A stretch of DNA of 64,000 nt from Mycolicibacterium sp. YH-1. Lineage in GTDB: Bacteria > Actinomycetota > Actinomycetes > Mycobacteriales > Mycobacteriaceae. Location: assembly GCF_022557175.1 (NCBI RefSeq), contig NZ_CP092915.1:5456001-5520000 (forward strand), in the 5' to 3' direction. Positions 55,942 to 64,000 of this stretch are shown piece after piece. The stretch's first letter is position 1. The number at the start of each line of letters is the position of its first letter. Below the pieces are notes generated by a model. That model did no database searches, was not told where the DNA came from, and saw only the letters and a program-made list of their open reading frames with translations. Both the position numbers and the translations under genes were made by a program.

Positions 55942-58581
55942 TCACACCGGAATCGTGTCGCCGAACACCGCAGAACGCCACTGCGGGACAGCCTCACCAC
56001 CATGGCGCCAATGCGCGCTTATATACCAGCCCACCGGCCCATATGGACCGCCCTGGACGACGATATCGGACTCCGTATCGTCCCGGCCGCTGACGTAGGT
56101 GACGTTCTCGATGCGGACGTTCTTGCCCGCAATGTCGTGATCGGGGTTTCCTCCGCCGAGTTCGACGGCCCACCAGCTTGTTCCGACGTGATCGTCGGTC
56201 GTCACCGCGATCGTCGCAATGTCCAGGTCATTCACCTGAAGAATCTGCACGCCATAGCCGGCGCCGGTCCCCCGCCCGGGCATGTAGGCCGTAATGTCGT
56301 CGAACGAGGCATCGTGGACGCGGTACAGCACCACGGCACTGCCGTCCGCTCCGTAGGATGCCACGCTCCCGAATCGGACACCGGCGATGTCTTGGATGAG
56401 AATCCGTCCGGGCCCTTCGAGGATTAGATCGTTGATCGTCAGGTTCGAGGACGGCAGATCTCCGACACTGAGCTGATCTCGAATCTGGGCGGCTCCCACG
56501 ACATTGATATCGCCCGCGTGGTCGGAGACAAGGCGCACGTTGTCGATCACCGAGTCATGCAGGGATGCAAGAAGTATTCCGCCGTTCCCGCCAACGGTCG
56601 GTCCGTCGGCTGCCATGCTCTCGGCGTAGATGTTGCGCAGGGTCAGACCGGCGAACTTGCTCGTGGTGGCCGACGGTGTTTCCACGGCGAGCGACCAGTT
56701 CTTGGAACCGCGGATAGTGACGTCGCTGATCGACAGACCGGAGAAGTCCCACCACATGGAGTCCTCGGTGCCGTCGATGTTGTTGGTCGCCAGCACTATT
56801 CCCGTCTGTGCGCCGTCGATGGTCACGTCGGAGATCCGGATGTCGCGCGACGCGAGACTCGTCCAATCACCAGGACCGGTGGCCTTTGCAGAGTTGACTT
56901 GAATGCCGAACTCCTTACCGGTCACCGTGACGTCACTGATCGTGATGTCATAGCCGCCCTGCACCCGGACGCCGCTGGCGGGCCCACCGGTCACCGCTAT
57001 GTGCGACGCAACCGAGCCACCGTTGTTCCACTCACCAAGGCCGGACTGATTGAACGGGCCGTCGTCGGGGCCGTACGTCCATGGCTGTGTCGCGTCGTAG
57101 TAGGTCACGAATGCCAGACCGTCATCACCGACGTTCAGCGCGACGAGTCCGTCCACGGTGACCCGACGGTTCGCGTTGAAGTGCAACCCGTCGGCCATGG
57201 TGCCGATGGCAGTGAAGTTGGTGACAGTCACATCGGACGCGCCCATGATGACCGCTCCAGCTTGTGGTGCATTGACCACTCTGGCGTTGACGATCGACAC
57301 GAATTCGACAGTGCCCGTCGAGCCGACCCATTGCGGTGGTGGCGGAGAGTCCGATGGCCAGCCAAGGACCGAGAGTCCGTCGCCGAAGCTTCGCGCCGAG
57401 GGCCGGGTGACCCATTCGATGGTCGGGTTGGAAATCGTCACGTGGGAGGCGGCGCCCTCGACTCGTATGCCGTGGCTTGTGCCGTGGCCATTCGCGTCGA
57501 GGTTGTCCATCAGCAGCCGCGCGCCCGGCGCGAACTCCACCGTGACGTTCGACAGGCCCGCGAGCAGGAGCGCCGCGTCGCCGGCCGGGTGCTGCTGAGC
57601 GAACCGATAGTCACCGTCCGGAAAGTAGAGGTGCCCACCCGACGTCAACGCTGCTTCGGCGGCTTTGATGGCGGCCGAGTCATCGGTGATGCCGTCTCCG
57701 ACCGCGCCATAATCCTTGACGTTGATAACGGCGGAGACGGCCCCGGCTGGCATCGCGGTCGACGTCGCCGATTGACCACCCGCGTCGGCGGCCACGGTGT
57801 CGACGAACTCGCGGCGCACCCAGGCCAGGACGAGCCATGAGATCGGAGATTCCACCGGCGTGGTCCCATCGGCAATGTTGAATGCGCTGAGCAACGTCGC
57901 CACGATTCCGCCGGGGGTCGGCGAGACCCGCGCAGGGACAACGGAATCGAGTACCGGCGGGGAATGTTGCGCCTGGGTGTCGGATTCAGGGCTTGATTCG
58001 ATCGATACGGGGACATCGATCGGCGGGACCGATCCGCTCCCTCCAGGGGTGTCGGCGGTGGTTGCCGTTGGTCCCTCGATCTCGACGGCCGCGATCGGAT
58101 CTGCGCCGTCGCCCTCAGCTGACCGAGCCGATCCTCGAGGTGCTGGAGCGGGGGTCCAGTCAGCGGAACCGGACCCGTGGCGGTCAGCGCCGTCATGATC
58201 GTTTCGACCGATGGTGTCCCGTACGGCCGCTGCGGCCTCCAGAAGGTCCTCGGCAGGTGTCGCCGGCGACTCTTTGTCGGCCTCATCATCCGCACGAACA
58301 GCAGACGTCGCGTCGACATCTGGCTCGCTTGATTCCTGTGGGTCAGTGCCATCACCTGTGGCGTCCGCACCGCCGCTTGGCGGTGCAGAGGGTGAGGAGT
58401 CAGGTCTGTGCGCCGGCCTTGCGCCTGTCGACGCGGAGGTTGCCGCGCCCGACGATGCACCAGGCTCCGATGAGTCCGACGTTGACGGTTCGGCTACGGC
58501 GACGCCCTGACCGCTCACGAGAATTAGCCCGATGCCGGCTGCAGCCACCATTCCGCCGATACGACACACATGGTTCTTCAC
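55942..58581 (-). CDS. Large secreted beta-helix protein with disordered N-terminal region
   Basis: 879 residues. Signal peptide at 1-~30 (MVAAAGIGLILVSGQGVAVA, cleavage near VAEP). Residues ~31-240 are Ser/Ala/Pro/Asp-rich and low in complexity. A short PISWLVLAWVRREF segment (~248-261) is a linker element common in mycobacterial surface proteins. From ~285 a right-handed beta-helix starts with VINVKDYGAVGDGITDDSAAIKAAEAAL, and rungs such as VTVTNFTAIGTMADGLHFNANRRVTVDGLVALNVGDDGLAFVTYY closely match the lipoprotein at 48553-50127. Probably a cell-surface enzyme or binding protein for the polymer. Convergent with the FAD oxidoreductase. Confidence 0.82.
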   Translation of the reverse strand: MKNHVCRIGGMVAAAGIGLILVSGQGVAVAEPSTSDSSEPGASSGAATSASTGARPAHRPDSSPSAPPSGGADATGDGTDPQESSEPDVDATSAVRADDEADKESPATPAEDLLEAAAAVRDTIGRNDHDGADRHGSGSADWTPAPAPRGSARSAEGDGADPIAAVEIEGPTATTADTPGGSGSVPPIDVPVSIESSPESDTQAQHSPPVLDSVVPARVSPTPGGIVATLLSAFNIADGTTPVESPISWLVLAWVRREFVDTVAADAGGQSATSTAMPAGAVSAVINVKDYGAVGDGITDDSAAIKAAEAALTSGGHLYFPDGDYRFAQQHPAGDAALLLAGLSNVTVEFAPGARLLMDNLDANGHGTSHGIRVEGAASHVTISNPTIEWVTRPSARSFGDGLSVLGWPSDSPPPPQWVGSTGTVEFVSIVNARVVNAPQAGAVIMGASDVTVTNFTAIGTMADGLHFNANRRVTVDGLVALNVGDDGLAFVTYYDATQPWTYGPDDGPFNQSGLGEWNNGGSVASHIAVTGGPASGVRVQGGYDITISDVTVTGKEFGIQVNSAKATGPGDWTSLASRDIRISDVTIDGAQTGIVLATNNIDGTEDSMWWDFSGLSISDVTIRGSKNWSLAVETPSATTSKFAGLTLRNIYAESMAADGPTVGGNGGILLASLHDSVIDNVRLVSDHAGDINVVGAAQIRDQLSVGDLPSSNLTINDLILEGPGRILIQDIAGVRFGSVASYGADGSAVVLYRVHDASFDDITAYMPGRGTGAGYGVQILQVNDLDIATIAVTTDDHVGTSWWAVELGGGNPDHDIAGKNVRIENVTYVSGRDDTESDIVVQGGPYGPVGWYISAHWRHGGEAVPQWRSAVFGDTIPV

Positions 58582-58660
58582 CGGTCACGGCCCCCGTCAT
58601 TCGTCACTCACCGAAATGGTGTGCACACCATAGCCCGCAGCAACCACACCACCAGACGCA

Positions 58661-58695
58661 AAATCGCACGGAAACCATGGGTTTCCGTGCGATTT
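58661..58695. terminator. Bidirectional terminator at the end of the S10 operon
   Basis: AAATCGCACGGAAACC (58661-58676) pairs perfectly with GGTTTCCGTGCGATTT (58680-58695), a 16-bp stem with a 3-nt loop, 22 bp after the rpsQ stop. It marks the end of the rpsJ-rpsQ transcription unit and so separates it from the exopolysaccharide cluster. Confidence 0.85.
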
Positions 58696-58717
58696 CATGT
58701 CTGCTCGCGCAGGGGTG

Positions 58718-59014
58718 TTACTTGGCGCGCTCCAGAACCTCGACGAGGCGCCAGCGCTTCGTCGCCGACAGCGGCCGGGTCTCCATCAACGAGACGCGGT
58801 CGCCGATGCCGGCGTCGCTGTTCTCGTCGTGCGCCTTGACCTTGGTGGTGGTCCGGATGATCTTGCCGTAGAGCGGGTGGCTCTTGCGCGATTCCAGTTC
58901 GACCACAATGGTCTTCTGCATCTTGTCACTCACCACGTAGCCGATGGCGGTCTTGCGGCTGCCGCGCGGCTTCTCGGTGCGAGGGGTGTGCTTCGGCCCC
59001 TTGGTCTCTGCCAT
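58718..59014 (-). CDS. rpsQ: 30S ribosomal protein S17
   Basis: 98 residues: OB-fold S17 with [79 protein letters not shown]. The first ~18 residues are a charged, Pro-rich extension. A primary 16S rRNA binder. Last gene of the S10 operon here; in other bacteria rplN would follow directly. Its start overlaps the rpmC stop by one base. Confidence 0.97.
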   Translation of the reverse strand: MAETKGPKHTPRTEKPRGSRKTAIGYVVSDKMQKTIVVELESRKSHPLYGKIIRTTTKVKAHDENSDAGIGDRVSLMETRPLSATKRWRLVEVLERAK

Positions 59015-59247
59015 TACGAATCCTCACCTACGGGCCCGGAAGCCAGGCCCAACTCACGTTCGCGCAGCACGGTGTACACACGCGCAATCTCCTGTCGGAC
59101 CACACGGAGCCGACGGTTGTTGGCGAGCTGGCCGGTCGCCATCTGGAAGCGAAGGTTGAAAAGCTCTTCCTTCGACTCACGCAGACGGCTGGTCAGCTCG
59201 TCATCGGTCATCTCGCGCAGTTCACCAGGCGCGGTTCCCACTGCCAT
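59014..59247 (-). CDS. rpmC: 50S ribosomal protein L29
   Basis: 77 residues from the ATG at 59247 ([67 protein letters not shown]), the complete two-helix L29. The frame runs on upstream inside rplP without support. It lies by the exit tunnel and helps bind trigger factor and SRP. Start and stop both overlap neighbours by one base (TGATG and TAATG), showing tight coupling. Confidence 0.97.
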   Translation of the reverse strand: MAVGTAPGELREMTDDELTSRLRESKEELFNLRFQMATGQLANNRRLRVVRQEIARVYTVLRERELGLASGPVGEDS

Positions 59248-59663
59248 CAGAACTGGTCCTCTCTGGTAACGATGCGTGCCTTGATCGGCAACTTGTGAAT
59301 CGCACGCGTCAGAGCTTCCCGAGCGACCTTCTCGTCCGGGTAGCTCAGCTCGAACAGCACGCGTCCGGGCTTGACGTTGGCGACCCACCACTCCGGCGAA
59401 CCCTTACCGGAACCCATGCGAGTCTCGGCGGGCTTCTTGGTCAGCGGCCGGTCCGGGAAGATGTTGATCCAGACCTTGCCGCCACGCTTGATGTGCCGGT
59501 TGATGGCGATACGAGCGGACTCGATCTGCCGGTTGGTGATGTAGGCATGGCCCAGGGCCTGGATGCCGTAGTCACCGAAGCTCACCTCGGTGCCACCGCT
59601 GGCGATACCGCGCTGCCGGGGGTGGTGCTGCTTGCGGTGCTTGACCTTGCGGGGAATCAACAT
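59247..59663 (-). CDS. rplP: 50S ribosomal protein L16
   Basis: 138 residues: [96 protein letters not shown]. It sits near the A site and the peptidyl-transferase centre. Overlaps the rpmC start by one base; 3 bp after the rpsC stop. Confidence 0.97.
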   Translation of the reverse strand: MLIPRKVKHRKQHHPRQRGIASGGTEVSFGDYGIQALGHAYITNRQIESARIAINRHIKRGGKVWINIFPDRPLTKKPAETRMGSGKGSPEWWVANVKPGRVLFELSYPDEKVAREALTRAIHKLPIKARIVTREDQF

Positions 59664-59666
59664 GAT

Positions 59667-60993
<1,327 letters not shown>

Positions 60994-60994
<1 letters not shown>

Positions 60995-61275
60995 TACCGG
61001 CGCTTCGCCTTCCGGTCATCCTTGATGTGGCCCTTGAACGTGCGGGTCGGGGCGAACTCGCCCAACTTGTGTCCAACCATGGACTCCGACACGAACACCG
61101 GCACGTGCTTGCGACCGTCGTGGACGGCGAAGGTGTGTCCGATGAAGTCGGGGATGATGGTCGACCGACGGGACCAGGTCTTGATGACCTGCTTCGTTTG
61201 CTTCTCGTTCTGGACGTCCACCTTCTTGAGCAGGTGGTCGTCGACGAACGGGCCCTTCTTCAGGCTGCGTGGCAT
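60994..61275 (-). CDS. rpsS: 30S ribosomal protein S19
   Basis: 93 residues: [83 protein letters not shown], a full-length S19. It forms a complex with S13 in the 30S head. Its stop shares a base with the rplV start; 12 bp after rplB. Confidence 0.97.
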
Positions 61276-61287
61276 CGCTGGATACTC

Positions 61288-62124
61288 CTAGCGCTTATTC
61301 TTGCCGGTGCGCCGGCGTCGGACGATGAGCTTGTCGCTCGGCTTGTTCTTGCGGGTGCGGCCCTCGGGCTTGCCCCACGGGCTCACCGGGTGACGACCGC
61401 CGGAGGTCTTACCCTCACCACCGCCGTGCGGGTGGTCGACCGGGTTCATCACGACACCGCGGACAGTGGGGCGCTTGCCCTTCCACCGCATACGACCGGC
61501 CTTGCCCCAGTTGATGTTGCCCTGCTCGGCATTGCCGACCTCGCCGACAGTTGCGCGGCAGCGCACGTCGACGCGGCGGATCTCACCGCTGGGCATGCGC
61601 AGCGTCGCGTACGTGCCTTCCTTACCCAGCAGCTGGATGCTGACGCCAGCCGAACGGCCCATCTTCGCGCCGCCACCGGGCCGAAGCTCGACGGCGTGGA
61701 TGACGGTACCGGCCGGGATGTTGCGCAACGGCAGGCTGTTACCGGGCTTGATGTCGGCGTTCGGGCCCGACTCGATCACGTCGCCCTGCGAGATCCCGTG
61801 CGGCGCGAGGATGTAGCGCTTCTCGCCGTCCAGGAAGTGCAGCAGCGCGATGTTCGCGGTGCGGTTCGGGTCGTACTCGATGTGCGCGACCTTGGCGTTG
61901 ACGCCGTCCTTGTCGTGGCGACGGAAGTCGATCACTCGGTAGGCACGCTTGTGGCCGCCACCCTTGTGCCGCGTGGTGATGCGGCCGTGGGCGTTACGTC
62001 CACCCTTGCCGTGCAACGGGCGAACCAGCGACTTCTCCGGAGTCGATCGAGTGATCTCGGCGAAATCGGAGACGCTGGCACCGCGACGACCGGGGGTCGT
62101 CGGCTTGTACTTGCGAATAGCCAT
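61288..62124 (-). CDS. rplB: 50S ribosomal protein L2
   Basis: 278 residues: [88 protein letters not shown], and the peptidyl-transferase-centre segment [30 protein letters not shown], which includes the conserved His. It is required for subunit joining and peptidyl transfer. S10 operon, between rplW and rpsS, with 38 bp upstream to rplW. Confidence 0.97.
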   Translation of the reverse strand: MAIRKYKPTTPGRRGASVSDFAEITRSTPEKSLVRPLHGKGGRNAHGRITTRHKGGGHKRAYRVIDFRRHDKDGVNAKVAHIEYDPNRTANIALLHFLDGEKRYILAPHGISQGDVIESGPNADIKPGNSLPLRNIPAGTVIHAVELRPGGGAKMGRSAGVSIQLLGKEGTYATLRMPSGEIRRVDVRCRATVGEVGNAEQGNINWGKAGRMRWKGKRPTVRGVVMNPVDHPHGGGEGKTSGGRHPVSPWGKPEGRTRKNKPSDKLIVRRRRTGKNKR

Positions 62125-62162
62125 ATCTGTCTAAGTCCTCTAGTTCCTCGCCGGCCCCGAAA

Positions 62163-62465
62163 TCAGGCCGGGGCTCCGAACAGGTCGATCGGCTTGCTGC
62201 CCGCGGCCAATGTCACGATCGCGCGCTTGGTGCTCTTACGCTGGCCGAAGCCTGACTTGGTGCGCTTGCGCTTGCCCTGCCGGTTCGCCGTGTTCACCGA
62301 GTCGACCTTGACGTTGAAGATCTTCTCGATCGCGATCTTGATCTGCGTCTTGTTCGAGCTCGGGTGCACGATGAACGTGTACACGTTGTCCTCGATCAGG
62401 GCGTAGCTCTTCTCGGAGATAACCGGGGCAAGGATGATGTCGCGGGGGTCGGTAACGGTAGCCAT
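62163..62465 (-). CDS. rplW: 50S ribosomal protein L23
   Basis: 100 residues: [86 protein letters not shown]. Located at the tunnel exit, where it docks trigger factor, SRP and SecY. Its start overlaps the rplD stop by one base. Confidence 0.97.
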   Translation of the reverse strand: MATVTDPRDIILAPVISEKSYALIEDNVYTFIVHPSSNKTQIKIAIEKIFNVKVDSVNTANRQGKRKRTKSGFGQRKSTKRAIVTLAAGSKPIDLFGAPA

Positions 62466-63124
62466 CAGGCCGAAACCTCTTCCTTTGTCTGTGCGCTGCC
62501 TGCCGCGATGTATGCGTTCAGCGCCTCGACGCTGAACACCAGGTCATCGGCATTCAGGACGTCGTAGGTATTGAGCTGGTCCGGCGAGATCACGTGCACG
62601 CCAGGCAGGTTGCGCACGCTCTTCGCGCTGACCTCGTCGCTGCGGCCGATGACGATGAGCACCTTGCGGCGATCGGTCAGCGTCGCAAGGAAGTCCTTGG
62701 CGGTCTTGGTCGACGGAGTCTGTCCGCTGATCACCTCGGTGACCGCGTGAATGCGGTCGTTGCGTGCGCGGTCAGACAGTGCACTGCGCAGCGCGGCGGC
62801 GATCATCTTCTTGGGTGTCCGCTGGCTGTAGTCGCGCGGCTTGGGGCCGTGCACGATGCCACCGCCGGCGAACTGCGGTGCGCGTGTCGAACCCTGACGC
62901 GCGCGGCCGGTGCCCTTCTGGCGGTACGGCTTCTTGCCGCCACCGGAGACCTCAGCGCGGGTCTTGGTCGAGTGCGTGCCCTGACGAGCCGCAGCCAACT
63001 GCGCGATGACCACCTGGTGCATCAACGCGATGTTGGGCTCGACATCGAACAGCTCGGCGGGCAGCTCAACACTGCCGTCCTTCTTGCCGTCCGGCGTGCG
63101 AACGTCGATCTTCTTGGAAGCCAT
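62465..63124 (-). CDS. rplD: 50S ribosomal protein L4
   Basis: 219 residues: [89 protein letters not shown], which includes the tunnel loop linked to macrolide sensitivity. In E. coli L4 also represses the S10 operon. Its start overlaps the rplC stop by one base; rplW follows likewise. Confidence 0.97.
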   Translation of the reverse strand: MASKKIDVRTPDGKKDGSVELPAELFDVEPNIALMHQVVIAQLAAARQGTHSTKTRAEVSGGGKKPYRQKGTGRARQGSTRAPQFAGGGIVHGPKPRDYSQRTPKKMIAAALRSALSDRARNDRIHAVTEVISGQTPSTKTAKDFLATLTDRRKVLIVIGRSDEVSAKSVRNLPGVHVISPDQLNTYDVLNADDLVFSVEALNAYIAAGSAQTKEEVSA

Positions 63125-63777
63125 TACTTCTCACCTCGCTTGACTGCGCTGCGAACGACAACGAGTCCACCGTTACGACCGGGGATTGCGCCCTTGATCA
63201 GCAGCACACCGTTCTCGGCGTCGACCTTGTGCACCACCAGGTTCTGTGTGGTGACGCGATCGGTGCCCATGCGGCCCGACATGCGCGTGCCCTTGAAGAC
63301 ACGGCCGGGGGTGGCACAGCCACCGATCGAGCCGGGACGACGGTGCACGGCCTGTGCGCCGTGGGAGGCGCCCTGGCCCTTGAAGCCGTGACGCTTCATG
63401 GTGCCTGCGAAGCCCTTGCCCTTGCTGGTGCCGGTCACGTCGACGAAGTTGCCGTCGGCGAAGATCTCGGCGGTCAGCTCCTGGCCGACCTCGTACTCAC
63501 CTGCGGCTGCCTCGTCCTCGAGACGGAACTCGGCGAGGTGCCTGCGGGGGTTGACCCCAGCGGCGGCGTACTGACCGGTGACGGGCTTGTTCACCTTGCG
63601 CGGGCTGATCTCGCCATAGGCGAGCTGCACGGCGCTGTAGCCGTCGCGCTCAGGGGTGCGGATGCGGGTCACCACGTTGGGGCCAGCCTTGACCACCGTG
63701 ACCGGGACGACCTTGTTGTTCTCGTCGAACACCTGTGTCATGCCCAGTTTGGTACCCAGAATACCTTTGCGTGCCAT
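63124..63777 (-). CDS. rplC: 50S ribosomal protein L3
   Basis: 217 residues: [112 protein letters not shown]. An early assembly protein whose central extension reaches the peptidyl-transferase centre. It starts 14 bp after the rpsJ stop. Confidence 0.97.
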   Translation of the reverse strand: MARKGILGTKLGMTQVFDENNKVVPVTVVKAGPNVVTRIRTPERDGYSAVQLAYGEISPRKVNKPVTGQYAAAGVNPRRHLAEFRLEDEAAAGEYEVGQELTAEIFADGNFVDVTGTSKGKGFAGTMKRHGFKGQGASHGAQAVHRRPGSIGGCATPGRVFKGTRMSGRMGTDRVTTQNLVVHKVDAENGVLLIKGAIPGRNGGLVVVRSAVKRGEK

Positions 63778-63791
63778 TAGTTCTGGTTCTC

Positions 63792-64000
63792 CTACTGGAT
63801 GTTGACGTCGACGCTCGCCGGCAGATCGATGCGCATCAAGGCGTCAACGGTCTTCGGCGTCGGGTCGAGGATGTCGATCAGCCGCTTGTGGGTACGCATC
63901 TCGAAGTGCTCCCGCGAGTCCTTGTACTTATGCGGGGACCTAATGACGCAGTACACGTTCTTCTCGGTCGGCAGCGGCACCGGGCCGACCACGCTGGCGC
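63792..64000 (-). CDS. rpsJ: 30S ribosomal protein S10, C-terminal part (cut by window edge)
   Basis: About 69 residues at the C-terminus of S10/Nus[69 protein letters not shown]. The first ~32 residues and the start lie beyond 64000. First gene of the S10 operon; it also acts in antitermination with NusB/NusG. The internal GTG within SVVGPVP is not the start. Confidence 0.96.
   Translation of the reverse strand, partial: ASVVGPVPLPTEKNVYCVIRSPHKYKDSREHFEMRTHKRLIDILDPTPKTVDALMRIDLPASVDVNIQ

Noticed and set aside
41329..58581. Genomic island carried by an integrase, prophage or insertion sequence
   Set aside because: No integrase, transposase, tRNA gene, or flanking direct repeats were recognised. 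If it was gained, it was probably by homologous exchange at flanking conserved operons.

Overview
The window is high-GC mycobacterial DNA, most likely from a rapid-growing Mycobacterium/Mycolicibacterium. The evidence is the gene content and order (rplQ-rpoA-rpsD-rpsK-rpsM-rpmJ-infA; rmlB-rmlC; mmsA-fadE9-mmsB; sigL-rslA; map-adk-secY; rplN to rplO; sppA; atsA; rpsQ back to rpsJ), together with typical mycobacterial protein sequences such as SigL, AtsA, short-LID Adk and S5 with a Gly/Arg-rich N-terminus. In M. tuberculosis the left part (truA to rmlC) and the right part (mmsA to rpsJ) lie at distant loci (around Rv3455c-Rv3465 and Rv0700-Rv0753). Here they form one continuous block. No rRNA, tRNA, CRISPR array, insertion sequence, integrase or prophage gene was seen.

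Region by region: 1-3937 (minus) is the alpha operon with the start of truA. 4159-9739 holds an SRPBCC protein, an unusual signalling pair (receiver domain fused to a thioredoxin-reductase-like flavoprotein, then a cyclic-nucleotide-binding-domain histidine kinase) and two tandem F420-type LLM oxidoreductases. 9757-11351 is rmlB-rmlC (dTDP-rhamnose). 11516-15125 is the valine/isobutyrate degradation operon mmsA-fadE9-mmsB with a near-perfect palindromic operator in its promoter. A degenerate HAD protein and a NarL-type two-component pair follow. 17938-24256 (minus) carries sigL-rslA followed by a tightly coupled operon: ThDP enzyme, SRPBCC protein, KAS III-like enzyme, PLP aminotransferase, then a MarR regulator. 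24370-27035 is map-adk-secY. 27325-30092 holds three tandem methyltransferase paralogues. sppA and a serine-beta-lactamase-fold esterase follow. 33598-37865 (minus) is the spc operon rplN-rplO. 38097-41164 is atsA with an LpqN-like lipoprotein. 41329-58581 is a Wzx/Wzy-type exopolysaccharide cluster. 58718-64000 (minus) is the S10 operon from rpsQ back to rpsJ, which is cut by the window edge.

The two accessory regions most worth attention are these. (1) The ThDP/KAS III/aminotransferase operon directly downstream of sigL-rslA: the 69-bp gap before its first gene contains TGAACC-N16-CGTGTC, the SigL promoter form, and sigL itself is preceded by TGAACC-N16-CGTGTT. This looks like an undescribed small-molecule pathway under direct SigL control. 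(2) The exopolysaccharide cluster lying between atsA and the S10 operon. It combines Wzx, Wzy, a Wzz-like protein with a degenerate kinase domain, a polyprenyl-phosphate sugar transferase, a divergent cis-prenyltransferase homologue, a UGM/HemY-like flavoprotein, a BcsB-like protein without any BcsA, and two paralogous secreted beta-helix proteins.

All family assignments come from reading the translated sequence and from memory of the families. No database search or structure prediction was run. Promoter and terminator calls are motif readings only.
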